64,000 nt of DNA, from positions 449,628 through 513,627 of the forward strand of contig CAVPTA010000003.1 of assembly GCA_963708645.1 (NCBI GenBank). Reading direction: 5' to 3'. The notes under the pieces were generated by a model. The model saw only the letters and a program-made list of their open reading frames with translations, made no database searches and had not been told where the DNA came from. The stretch's first letter is position 1. Each line of letters starts with the position of its first letter. The position numbers were made by a program, and so were the translations under genes. Shown piece after piece: positions 55,048 through 63,601 of this stretch. This stretch comes from RYN-133 sp963708645. GTDB lineage: Bacteria; Actinomycetota; Actinomycetes; Mycobacteriales; Jatrophihabitantaceae.

Positions 55048-55389
55048 ATGCCTCGATTCCTTGTGTTGATCTACGGCGACGAGCAGGAATGGGCGTCGGC
55101 GACGCCCGAGTGGAATGACGAGAACGGACGGCGCCACCGCGCGTTCCTCGACGCGGCGGGTGACGCAGTGCTGACCGGCGGCGAGGTCGTCCTCTCGCCG
55201 CAGGCCGTATCGATCCGGGGTGATGCCCCCGGCGAGGCGGTGCCCGGACCGTTCGTCACGGCCGACAAGGGAATCGGCGGGTTCTACCTGCTCAAGGCCG
55301 ACAACCTCGAGGGCGCGATCGAGCTTGCGCGTGGCCTGCCCGAAGCGAGCAATCCCAACAGCGGTGTCGAAGTGCGGCAGATGCCCTAG
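55048..55389 (+). CDS. YCII (DGPF)-domain protein
   Basis: A 113-residue protein of the YciI-like superfamily: MPRFLVLIYGDEQEW, GEAVPGPFVTADKGIGGFYLLKADNLEGAIELA and EVRQMP. GPF in the centre is the DGPF-type motif. GAAGGG precedes the ATG. Its stop overlaps that of the convergent ECF42-type sigma gene by 4 bp. Such proteins accompany ECF42 sigma factors; biochemical role unknown. Confidence 0.88.
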   Translation: MPRFLVLIYGDEQEWASATPEWNDENGRRHRAFLDAAGDAVLTGGEVVLSPQAVSIRGDAPGEAVPGPFVTADKGIGGFYLLKADNLEGAIELARGLPEASNPNSGVEVRQMP

Positions 55390-56638
55390 CCGCGACCCAC
55401 CTCGGCGAGGCGGCGCCGCAGGTAGCGCGCCTCGACCTCGTTGCCGGTCAGCAGTAGTGCTTCGCGGTAGGCCTCGGCCGCCGCGTCGTCGCGGCCGAGC
55501 CGGCGCAGGAAGTCGGCTCGGGCGGCGGGCAGGTACGGATAGCTGATCAGCTCCGGCTCGTCGGCGAGATTGTCGAGTGCGGTCAACCCCGCCTCGGCGC
55601 CGCGAGCCGCACCGATGGCGATCGCGTGGTTGAGCGCGACGACCGGGCTGGGCCAGCGCCGCAACAGCAGCTCGTACAGCTGCACGATCTGTTCCCAGTC
55701 GGTGTCTCCGAGCACGTGCCGCCTCGGCGTGGACGGCCGCGATGCAGGCCATCACCGCGTACTTGCCCCGTGCGCCCCGCGGCAGGGCCGCGCGCAACAA
55801 GCCGAGGCCCTCGGCAATGGCCGCGCTGATCCCAACGGTCGCGATCCTGCTCGTCGAGCGGGACGAGGTCGCCGACGGCATCGACGCGGGCGGCGCGACG
55901 CGCGTCCGTGAGCAGCAGGAGTGCCAACAGAGCCGCAATCTCCGCGTCGTCGGGCAGCAGCTCGTGCAGCATCCGCGCGACTTGCAGCGCTCGATCGGCG
56001 AGATCGGCGCGCATCAACGCCTCTCCCGAGACAGCGACGTGGCCGGCGTTGTAGACCAGCTGCACGGTGTCGAAGACGGATTCGAGCCGCTCGGGCAGTT
56101 CGGCCGGAGCCGGCGTCCGGTAGGGGATCGCCGCCTCGGCGATCTTCTTCTTGGCCCGCGTGATCCGCGCCTGCATCGTGGCTTCCTTGACCAAGAACGC
56201 CTTGGCGACCTCGGCCGAGGTGAGCCCGCAGACCATGCGCAGGGTCAAGGCGACGCGGGCGTCGCTCGACAGCGCCGGGTGGCAGCAGATGAAGACCAGC
56301 CGCAGGCGGTCGTCGGGCAGGTGCTCGAAGGCCGTTCCCGCGCTCGGGTCGTCCGGCGGGTCGTCATCGACGGCCAGCGCAGGCAACTTGCGCGCTGCGG
56401 TCGCCGCCTTGCGCTTGGCCTGCAACACCTCGCGCACGGCGACTGTCGTCAGCCAGGCGCCGGGACGGTCGGGGATTCCGTCGCGTCCCCACCGCATCAG
56501 GGCCTGCGCGAAGGCGTCCTGAACGCAGTCCTCGGCGACATCGAAGTCGCGTGCGACCCGCACCACCGTGGCAAGCACCTGCGTCCACTCGGTCCGGTAC
56601 GCCGCAGTCACCGCGTCGGCGACCTCGCTCGCAGTCAC
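55386..56638 (-). pseudogene. ECF42-type RNA polymerase sigma factor, broken by two frameshifts
   Basis: About 416 residues when restored. Sigma2 has ATVVRVARDFDVAEDCVQDAF. Sigma4 has LTLRMVCGLTSAEVAKAFLVKEATMQARI. A long C-terminal helical extension (TDWEQIVQLYELLLRRWPSPVVALNHA; LRRLGRDDAAAEAYREAL) is diagnostic of ECF42. The frame breaks twice: one extra base near 55827 and another near 55709; removing both restores continuous homology to 55386. No anti-sigma gene is present, as is usual for ECF42, whose extension is thought to regulate activity. It is the last gene of the DUF899-YCII-YCII-sigma operon. Confidence 0.83.
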
Positions 56639-56874
56639 GATGCCGACCGGGCCGGACGGATCTCGACGGCCACCGACTCATGGACGAGCTGCTTCGCCAC
56701 CCGCAGGGCGTCGTCGAGGTCGCGCAGGTCGGCCACGCACACCCGTCCCAACACCTCGCCGTCCTCGGCAAATCGCCCGTCGCTGACGACCAGGCCGCGC
56801 GGGGTGCTGCGCACCGTCGTCGCGGCGTGGTCGTCGCTCTCGTCCGTCCCGTAGATCAGGAACACGTACCGCAC
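56635..56874 (-). CDS. Short YCII-like protein
   Basis: A 79-residue protein (VRYVFLIYGTDESDDHAATTV... ending EIRPARSAS) with the YciI-like beginning RYVFLIYG and an EVRxx-like end. It is shorter than normal and lacks a DGPF motif. The GTG start at 56874 lies 13 bp after the upstream YCII gene, and its stop overlaps the sigma start by 4 bp. It is probably a diverged member of the same family. Confidence 0.75.
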   Translation of the reverse strand: MRYVFLIYGTDESDDHAATTVRSTPRGLVVSDGRFAEDGEVLGRVCVADLRDLDDALRVAKQLVHESVAVEIRPARSAS

Positions 56875-56887
56875 TTGCGCAGTACCG

Positions 56888-57229
56888 CTACGCGTCGGCC
56901 TCGGCCAGCGGCCAGAACTCACGAACCTCGATGCGGCCGCCGTACGCCATCGGGTGCTTCGAGGCGATCGAGATCGCCTCGTCCATCGAGTCGCACTCGA
57001 GGATGTCGAACCCGCCGATCCATTCCTTCGATTCGGTGAACGCGCCGTCGGTGACCAGCACCTCGCCGTTCCTGACGCGCACGAGCTTCGCGTCCTGGAC
57101 GGGCCGCAGCCGCTCGCCGATGATGCACTTGCCGGACGGAATACCGTCGAACCACTCATCGATCGACGGACCCTTGTCACCGGAAGTGTCGGGCTCGGGA
57201 TCGACGCAGACGAACATGATGTAACGCAT
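56888..57229 (-). CDS. YCII (DGPF)-domain protein
   Basis: A 113-residue protein: MRYIMFVCVDPEPDTSGDKG, LVTDGAFTESKEWIGGFDILECDSMDEAISIASKHP and RIEVREFWPL. DGAF stands where DGPF is usual, with the following E...GGF/WIGGF pattern intact. GGAG precedes the ATG. It belongs to the ECF42-linked operon. Confidence 0.88.
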   Translation of the reverse strand: MRYIMFVCVDPEPDTSGDKGPSIDEWFDGIPSGKCIIGERLRPVQDAKLVRVRNGEVLVTDGAFTESKEWIGGFDILECDSMDEAISIASKHPMAYGGRIEVREFWPLAEADA

Positions 57230-57254
57230 GGAATCTCCTTTCGTGATAAGGGTG

Positions 57255-57953
57255 TTACACGGGTTGGTCGGTGCGGGACCACTGTGCGGTCGGCCTGCCG
57301 TCGAGCCGCCACGGGTGCTGGCCTGCCGGGATTCTCGGCCAGCCCCGCGGTGAGTCCTCCCAGCGTTCTTGCCGGCCGTGCAGGGTGAGATCGAGCGCGT
57401 GATAGCTGGTCATCAGCGCCTCGACGCCGCGGCCCTCGGTCCAGTACGTCTCGTACACCTGCCCTTCATCGTCGCGCACGTAGCAGGCGATCATGCCGAA
57501 CGCCCGCCCGTCCAGCAGGGCCGGGTCACTGTCGCGGGCCGAGTACCACGGCCACTCATAGCCCATGAATTCGGCGAACGGGCCGCTCTCGGCGTAGGAA
57601 CCCTCGCAGAACACGGCGTAGGTCACGTCGCGTGCGTGCAAGTAGTCAAGCGTTTGCATGTGGCACGTCGAGAACGTGCAGCCCTCGCACTGTTCGTGCC
57701 ACGGCTCCCCGTCGTGCCACATGTGGAAGTAAGCGATCAGCAAGCGCCGACCGGCGAAGACGTCGTGCAGCGAGACCGGGCCGTCCGCGCCGTCCACGGT
57801 CAATGGCGCGATCGCGGTCATCGGGAGTTTGCGGCGCGCCGCTGCGATGGCGTCGCCCTCGTGGGTGTGCGCCTTCTCGCGGGCCAACAGTTCCTCGCGC
57901 GTCGCTCGCCAGGTGGCCCGGTCGACGACCGCCGGCATCGCATCGGTCGGCAT
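57255..57953 (-). CDS. DUF899 thioredoxin-like family protein
   Basis: A 232-residue DUF899 protein with a thioredoxin-like fold: WRATREELLAREKAHTHEGDAIAAARRKLPM, LIAYFHMWHDGEPWHEQCEGCTFS and YVRDDEGQVYETYWTEGRGVEAL. Two cysteines sit in QCEGCTFSTC. The role is unknown. GAGGAGG precedes the ATG at 57953, which decides the start. It is first in the DUF899-YCII-YCII-sigma string (25 bp gap). Confidence 0.87.
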   Translation of the reverse strand: MPTDAMPAVVDRATWRATREELLAREKAHTHEGDAIAAARRKLPMTAIAPLTVDGADGPVSLHDVFAGRRLLIAYFHMWHDGEPWHEQCEGCTFSTCHMQTLDYLHARDVTYAVFCEGSYAESGPFAEFMGYEWPWYSARDSDPALLDGRAFGMIACYVRDDEGQVYETYWTEGRGVEALMTSYHALDLTLHGRQERWEDSPRGWPRIPAGQHPWRLDGRPTAQWSRTDQPV

Positions 57954-58023
57954 GCGACCTCCTCGTGTGTGGGTACGTTCACCCAACCGATGCACGGGGT
58001 GTCGCTGAATCGACAGCGCGCGA

Positions 58024-59085
58024 TTACGAGGTTGTCACCTCGGACGGAGTCGCGACACCGGCGTTCGACGAACCGACCGCTGCCAGGGCCGTCGTCGAAG
58101 GGCGTGCGACCCCGGTGTAGCCGCCGCTCTGTTTGACCTCTTGCGAGCCCGTCGCCTTGCCGCCGAGGAGCGAGAACAGGGTGCCGGCGAAGGTCGTCCG
58201 CGTCGAGGTGTCGACCTGCTGCCCGACCGCTGTGCAGTGAGTGCGGGCGCACGCGATCCCGAACAGCGACACCTTCGGCGAGATCTTGGTCGTTTTGATG
58301 ATCTTGCTCGCTGACAGTGCGACCAGGTCGCCACCGCTCTGCGGCGAGCCGGACGCGTAGCAGTGCGTGGCGTCGCTGCACGACACTCCGGTGAGACTGT
58401 CTCCGCGGGCAGTGTGCAGTGTGCCGACTGCGCTCTTGTGGATCGGCACCGCGAACCCGACGATGTTCGATCCTTGCGCGCTGCCCACGACCCAGCACAG
58501 CGAGCCGTGACAACCGACGCCATGTACCGCGGTGGTGTTGTGGTTCGCGATGCCGTGCACCCGCTTGAGGGCGAGCCGGGTTCCGTTCCAGAATCCGATC
58601 TCGATCGCCATCGGGCTCGTGAAGAACTGAGTTCCGCCGAGGACGCAGTGCGACAGCGTCGTGCAGGCGATCGAAGTCATCGTCACGCCGGACGGCAGGG
58701 TGATCTTCTTCGTCCCGCCGACCTTGCCCGCGCCGTTGATCTTGACGAGGAGGAGGTTGGTGCTGCTGCTGGGTTCGGCCACCGCGACGCAGCCGTGCGA
58801 GTTCGGGCAACTGATCGAGGTCAGCCGGCCGGTGTTGTGAACGGCGATGACACTGCCAGGCGTGCCGTTGCGGACCGGGATCACGACGCCGCCGCCGTGC
58901 TGGCCTTGCCCCACGGCATCGCACAGTGTCGCCTTGACGCAGCCGATCGCGACCTGCTGGCCCGGCATGTTGTGGTTGCGCAGCGCGGTCACCGCGGACG
59001 CAGGTGCGGCCACTGCGCCGAGACCCACTGCAGTTGCAACTGCCGCGATCACGAGCGCGCGTCGATTGGAAAGTGTCCCTCGCAC
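58024..59085 (-). CDS. Secreted repeat protein, probable beta-propeller
   Basis: A 353-residue exported protein with a signal peptide (about residues 1-31, ends APASA). At least six repeats of about 45 residues contain a paired-cysteine motif such as AIGCVKATLCDAVG, SISCPNSHGCVAVA, GVGCHGSLCWVVG and GIACARTHCTAVG. Regular spacing suggests a propeller with a disulfide per blade. No enzyme motif is seen and no function is assigned. Confidence 0.75.
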   Translation of the reverse strand: MRGTLSNRRALVIAAVATAVGLGAVAAPASAVTALRNHNMPGQQVAIGCVKATLCDAVGQGQHGGGVVIPVRNGTPGSVIAVHNTGRLTSISCPNSHGCVAVAEPSSSTNLLLVKINGAGKVGGTKKITLPSGVTMTSIACTTLSHCVLGGTQFFTSPMAIEIGFWNGTRLALKRVHGIANHNTTAVHGVGCHGSLCWVVGSAQGSNIVGFAVPIHKSAVGTLHTARGDSLTGVSCSDATHCYASGSPQSGGDLVALSASKIIKTTKISPKVSLFGIACARTHCTAVGQQVDTSTRTTFAGTLFSLLGGKATGSQEVKQSGGYTGVARPSTTALAAVGSSNAGVATPSEVTTS

Positions 59086-59207
59086 GCGCGCACCCTAACC
59101 GCGGGGGGAGCGTCGGCGAAAGGGTCACCCGCGCGTCATCGAGTTGAGGCCCCGGGCGCAATCCCCATATATCCGGGCCATTTCTACGATTCGGCACCAG
59201 CTACGGG

Positions 59208-60815
59208 CTAACGGTTCGCGACCGCCTTGAGGGTGACCGTGCGCTGTACGACCGTCGGGCGGTGGTTGCGGCTGGTCAGGCTGATCGTGATCTGCACCTG
59301 CAGCGATCGTTTGGCGACAAGCAGCTTGCGCGCGGTGCTCGACAGCGTGAGCACGATGACGTGGGACGAGCCGGACTTGAGCGACACCGTGGCCGAACCG
59401 AGCGCCACCTGGTGCGGTTTGCTCTTGGCGATCACGTAAGACTGGACCGTCCTGCCCGTGAGCGTTCCTGCGCAGGTCTGCGGCGAGCGCAGGGTGAAAG
59501 CGACCTTGGCGTTGCCTGATCGCACTTCCGCACGGAATGCCGTAACCGTGACCGGCGGTTCACTCAGCACGTGCAGATGGTCGTGAACGGCCACGCCGTT
59601 CGGCTGCGCGGGCGTATGGCTCGTGTAGTTGTTGATGAGGAAGAACGCGCTGCACCCGTCGGCGTCCCGCTCCGCCTGGTCCTCGACGATCCATCCCGTC
59701 GCCAGATAGCTGACACCGGCCGAGTCGGCCCAACTCATGTAGTGCGCGTCGAATGTCGACGGATTCTCTTGGCAGTGCGACTCGCCGAAGTCGTCCTCGG
59801 CGAACTCGCCCGTAACGACCGGGACGTGTGCTGCAACCGGTGCGACCGCGCTCTTCCAACACGTCGCGTTGTCACATTGCTTACCCATGTAGTTGTGGAA
59901 CGACGCCGCCTCGCGATTGACCGGGTCACGCGGAGCGTGGCTGAGCCACTGCTGACCGTGATCGCCGTCGCCGAGGTCGTTCGCGTAGTCCAGACCCCCG
60001 AGCAGGACGGGCTGCTTCGCGCCGGCGTTGCGCACCGCATTCACCAGGGACTGCATTCCGGCCACCTGATATCGGGAGGTCGGGTTTCCGTTCTCGTCAT
60101 AGGCCGCGGTGAAACAAGGTCTTCCGTTGCTCAACCCACTGGCCGTTCCCGTTTTCCAGCAGTTCCAGGTGACCTTGTCATTGGCATTCTGGTCGCTGCC
60201 CGACCGAGGATCGGTGGGATCGAACGGCGCGCTGAAAAGGTCGAACACAACGGCTCGGTCGCTCTTGAACGTCGAGGCCACGGACGCCCAGAAGCCGACG
60301 GAGTGGTCCTGGTCCGGCATCGGCTGCTGCTCGAACGCGGCCTGGGCGCCGGGCGCCGTCCAATCGAGATCGAGGATCGCGTAGATCCCATGCGCATTGA
60401 GATCGGCGACGTAGTTGCGGATCTCGAGCTGGTAGCCGGCTTGCGTCAACTTGGGATCGGCTCCCTCGTCGCTGTTCGGCTGTCCGTTGATCCCCAGCCA
60501 GCAGTCTTCGTTGAGCGGGATGCGGACGGCGTTGGCACCCCATGATGCGATGGCCGCTGCGTCGGCGTTGTCGAAGTGGCCGTCGTCGTAACCGAACCCA
60601 TCGACGCACCCGTACTCAGAACTCGGACGGTTGACGCCGAGCAGACGGATCGTGTGGCCGGAGCCGCTGACGAAGTGGTTGCCGGCGATCGAGATCGACA
60701 GGGGCGCCTTCGCGGCGGTCGCGTCCGCGCCGGTGACGAGCGACAAACCGGCAAGAGCCGCGACCGCGACAAACGCGATCAACCCATGCCGATGACGGCG
60801 TCGTTTCGAACTCAT
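59208..60815 (-). CDS. Secreted GH5-like protein lacking the catalytic acid/base Glu
   Basis: A 535-residue exported protein of the GH5 cellulase superfamily. The signal peptide spans about residues 1-32. The barrel shows IRLLGVNRPSSEYGCVDG, AIASWGANAVRIPLNEDCWLG and the nucleophile Glu337 in VPVVTGEFAEDD. The strand that should read N-E-P reads FDLFSAPFDP, with Ala196 in place of the acid/base Glu. Hydrolysis is therefore probably lost or altered, leaving binding or an unusual reaction. A C-terminal immunoglobulin-like module (about residues 420-535) follows. AGGGAGGG sets the start at 60815. Confidence 0.82.
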   Translation of the reverse strand: MSSKRRRHRHGLIAFVAVAALAGLSLVTGADATAAKAPLSISIAGNHFVSGSGHTIRLLGVNRPSSEYGCVDGFGYDDGHFDNADAAAIASWGANAVRIPLNEDCWLGINGQPNSDEGADPKLTQAGYQLEIRNYVADLNAHGIYAILDLDWTAPGAQAAFEQQPMPDQDHSVGFWASVASTFKSDRAVVFDLFSAPFDPTDPRSGSDQNANDKVTWNCWKTGTASGLSNGRPCFTAAYDENGNPTSRYQVAGMQSLVNAVRNAGAKQPVLLGGLDYANDLGDGDHGQQWLSHAPRDPVNREAASFHNYMGKQCDNATCWKSAVAPVAAHVPVVTGEFAEDDFGESHCQENPSTFDAHYMSWADSAGVSYLATGWIVEDQAERDADGCSAFFLINNYTSHTPAQPNGVAVHDHLHVLSEPPVTVTAFRAEVRSGNAKVAFTLRSPQTCAGTLTGRTVQSYVIAKSKPHQVALGSATVSLKSGSSHVIVLTLSSTARKLLVAKRSLQVQITISLTSRNHRPTVVQRTVTLKAVANR

Positions 60816-60962
60816 CAGGCCCTCCCTGAGTCGCGCAGAAGCTACCTTATTCACTTCCGGGCCTCGGCCGCCCTTCGCGATGCGCGAGCGAGGACCCGTG
60901 AAAGGTCAGTCGCGCGGCACAGTTGAGCAGGTCCGATCAGCGCATCTCGGACTGATGTCGTG

Positions 60963-61006
60963 TGGTGCCCCCGGCAGGATTCGAACCTGCGCCACCGCCT
61001 CCGGAG
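60963..61006 (-). tRNA. 3' half of tRNA-Arg(CCG), probable att site
   Basis: Read on the minus strand, CTCCGGAGGCGG gives the anticodon loop (CCG) and 3' anticodon strand, GCAGG-TTCGAAT-CCTGC gives the T arm, and CGGGGGCACCA gives the acceptor end with CCA. The 5' half is missing: the sequence right of 61006 is AT-richer and does not pair with the anticodon stem. This is typical of the duplicated 3' end left at the distal junction of an element integrated into a tRNA gene. The complete tRNA would lie beyond the right window edge. Confidence 0.75.
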
Positions 61007-61116
61007 AGCGATTTTTGCGATTTTGAAGATCGTTGGCAAGTGCTTGTAGGCCCCGGATTTATTGGTCTCCATGCGCTTGGTGTCGTTGATCAACATCGAC
61101 TGTTTTCAGTCCTGGT

Positions 61117-61136
61117 GTGTACCCGATGTGTACCCG
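61117..61136. repeat. Two direct GTGTACCCG repeats, 11 bp period
   Basis: GTGTACCCG occurs at 61117-61125 and 61128-61136, about 110 bp inside the tRNA fragment, and GTGTACCC recurs at 63985-63992. Short direct repeats next to an att core resemble arm-type integrase sites. The 61007-61160 gap holds no convincing gene. Confidence 0.45.
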
Positions 61137-61152
61137 CGAAGATCAACTCCGG
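61136..61152. repeat. 17 bp direct repeat, left copy
   Basis: GCGAAGATCAACTCCGG, identical to 63906-63922. The pair brackets the ClC and MarR genes. Confidence 0.7.
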
Positions 61153-61160
61153 CATCCTCC

Positions 61161-63049
61161 TTATCGAACGAGCGGCATCGACTCCGACGACGGCGCCGAT
61201 GCCGGGTCGACGGGGAGGCCGGAGCGCAGTGCGCTCAGCACCGCCTGGTGGGTGAGCCAGCCGATGACTTCCGCTCCACCGTCATCGCCGTCGTCGCGCA
61301 CGATCGGGACGGCAGCCGCGCCGGCGGTGTCGAGCAGGTCGAGGGCATCGTCAAGTGTGTCGTGGGCGCTGATGGCAGTGGGCTGCTCGAGAACGGTGGT
61401 GACGTCATCGGCGTCGTGGTCGCCGTCGGCGAGGGTGTCGGCGACGGTGTGTGCGGTAACGATCCCCAGGTAGGTGCCGTCAGGGGCGGTGACCGGTAGC
61501 TGCCCGTGCCGGGAGTGCGCGAGTTCGGCGGCCGCGTCGATCAGCCTGGTACCGGCGGGCAGGGTCTGCCCGACCGGTTCGGCGGCTTGGTCGGCGGTCA
61601 GCGTGCCCAGCGGCCCGGTGTGGTCGGGGCTGTCGATGTCGATGCCGCGGCGGCGCAGCTTGAGGGTGTAGATGGTGTCGCGCGAGAGCAGGTGGCTGAC
61701 GCCGGTGGCGAGGACGATGGCGGCCATGAGCGGCAGGATGATCGTGTACTCGCCGGTGAGCTCGAACAGGATGATCACCGCGGTGATCGGGGCGCGAGCG
61801 GCGCCGGCGAACACCGCGCCCATCCCGATCAGCCCGTACGCGCCGGCTGGGCCGGCGACTGCCCGGGGATCAGGTGGTGGAGCACCGCGCCGTAGGCGGC
61901 GCCGAACATGGCGCCGATGAACAGGCTTGGGCGCGAACACGCCGCCGGATCCGCCGATTCCGATGGTGAGGCTGGTCGCGATCATCTTCGCGACCAGCAG
62001 CGCGAGCAGGAACAGCAGCGCGTAATGCCCGGCGACGCCGCGACCGAGCACCGGGTAACCGACCCCGTACATCTCGGGCAGCACCAGCAGCAGGCCGCCG
62101 AGCGCGAGGCCGCCGACTGCCGGGCGCAGCCATTCGGGCCAGCGCCACAGCCAGTCGCAGGCGTCCTCGATCGGCATACAGGACGCGGGTGAACACGACC
62201 CCGACGCCGCCGGCGAGCATGCCGAGCACCGCGAACAGCAGGTATTCGATCAGGGTGGCTGACGGTGAACGCGCGGCAGGTGCAGGAACGCGGCGTTGCC
62301 GAACGCGGCTCGGCCGATCACGCTCGCGGTGACCGAGGACAGCACGACCATCCCGAAGGATTGGGCCGCGAAGTCGCGCAGGATGAGCTCCATCGCGAAG
62401 AACACCCCGGCCAACGGCGCGTTGAACGTCGCCGCGATACCGCCGGCGGCACCGCACGCGACCAGCACCCGCATCCGCGGCTCGGCGACGCGGACCAGCC
62501 GCCCGAGCGTCGAGCCGAGCGCAGAGCCGATCTGCACGATCGGGCCTTCACGGCCGACCGAGCCGCCGCCGCCGATGCACAGCGCCGACGCCAAGCGCTT
62601 TCACCCCGGCGACCTGCGGCGCGATCCGCCCGCCGCGGCGCGCGACGGCATACATCACCTCGGGCACGCCGTGCCCGCGCGCCTCGCGGGCGAAGAAGTG
62701 CACCAGCGGCCCGTACAGCAACCCCGCGACCACCGGCGCGAGTATCACGAAATAGCGCCCCAGCCCCGGCAGGTGCGGGTTCGCCGCATGGCCGACCGCC
62801 GAGTAGTCCGCATGCCCGGACAACGCCAACGGTGAAGGTCTTGATCAGCCAGCGGAACACGATCGCGCCAGCGCCGGAGCCGGCACCGACCACCAGCGCG
62901 AGCAGCAACAAGCCGGTGTTCGACGTGCGCAGCGCATCCGGCAACCGCGCCGCGCCCCGCTGCAACGGCACCCTCAGCAGCGGCAGCCGCAGCGGCGGGG
63001 TCGGTACCGTGTTCGGGGCAGCAACATTTGGCTCGTGCGGTAATTGCAT
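61161..63049 (-). pseudogene. ClC-family chloride channel/transporter with CBS domains, many frame breaks
   Basis: Homology runs continuously across the minus strand but hops frames about seven times. Recognisable parts in order: RWLIKTFT, GHGVPEVMYAVARRGG, the anion-site GGGGSVGREGPIVQIGS, GGIAATFNAPLAGVFFAMELIL, GIGGSGGVFAP, AYGLIGMGAVFAGAARAPITAVI and two CBS domains (LPAGTRLIDAAAELAHSRHGQLPV; ISAHDTLDDALDLLDTAGAAAVP). Single inserted bases near 62831, 62595, 62267, 62253, 62173 and 61935 and one missing base near 61852 explain the breaks. The start is the ATG at 63049, inside the palindromic operator. Either a decayed gene or a low-accuracy stretch of assembly. Confidence 0.8.
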
Positions 63050-63074
63050 GATGCAACGATTGTACGATGCATCG
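63044..63074. promoter_or_regulatory. Palindromic operator between the ClC and MarR genes
   Basis: Two perfect palindromes lie close together: TTGCAT-G-ATGCAA (63044-63056) and CGATGCATCG (63065-63074). They lie in the divergent promoter and cover the ClC start codon. This is a good candidate MarR site for autoregulation and control of the channel gene. Confidence 0.55.
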
Positions 63075-63091
63075 AGAAGGGTGGCTGACAC

Positions 63092-63601
63092 GTGACTCGC
63101 ACCAACCGGCCGCGGCCGGCCCGCACCGGTGTGGCCGCCGCGCAAATCGACTCTCTTGTCGGTGCCGTCCTGACTGCTTCACGAGTGCTGGTCGGCGTAT
63201 CGGCTCGGTCGTTGGCCGATGTTGAGGACACCGTGACCCTGACGCAGTTCCGCACGCTCGTGGTGCTGGACTCCCGCGGCCAGCTCAACCTCAACGGTCT
63301 GGCCGAGAACCTTGGTGTGAATGCCTCGACCGCGATGCGCATGATCGACAGGCTGCTGGCGGCCGACCTGGTCACCCGCCATGACAACCCGGCCAACCGC
63401 CGCGAGGTCGTCATCGGGCTGACCGAACTAGGAGCGCGCGTCGTCAGAGAAGTCACCGACCGCCGCCGCAAGGAGATCGCCCGCATCGTGCGCAGGCTCA
63501 CGCCCGAGCAGCGCGCCGGCCTCGTCGACGCGCTGGCCGCATTCGCCGACGCAGCCGGCGAGCCGGCAGTGACGGGCTCGGCCGCTGTGAGCGGCTGGTG
63601 A
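63092..63601 (+). CDS. MarR-family transcriptional regulator
   Basis: A 169-residue winged-helix regulator: LTQFRTLVVLDSRGQLNLNGLAENLGVNASTAMRMIDRLLAADLVTRHDNPANRREVVIGLTELG is the complete MarR DNA-binding domain, followed by a dimerisation helix. The GTG start lies 18 bp after the palindromic operator. It diverges from the ClC gene, which it probably controls. The ligand is unknown. Confidence 0.9.
   Translation: MTRTNRPRPARTGVAAAQIDSLVGAVLTASRVLVGVSARSLADVEDTVTLTQFRTLVVLDSRGQLNLNGLAENLGVNASTAMRMIDRLLAADLVTRHDNPANRREVVIGLTELGARVVREVTDRRRKEIARIVRRLTPEQRAGLVDALAAFADAAGEPAVTGSAAVSGW

Noticed and set aside
60963..61040. Complete tRNA-Arg gene
   Set aside because: Sequence right of the anticodon loop gives no matching anticodon stem, D arm or 5' acceptor strand, so only a 3' half is called.
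60851..61096. 81-codon minus-strand frame running from island sequence through the tRNA fragment
   Set aside because: The part across 60963-61006 is tRNA sequence read in frame; no integrase motif could be confirmed.
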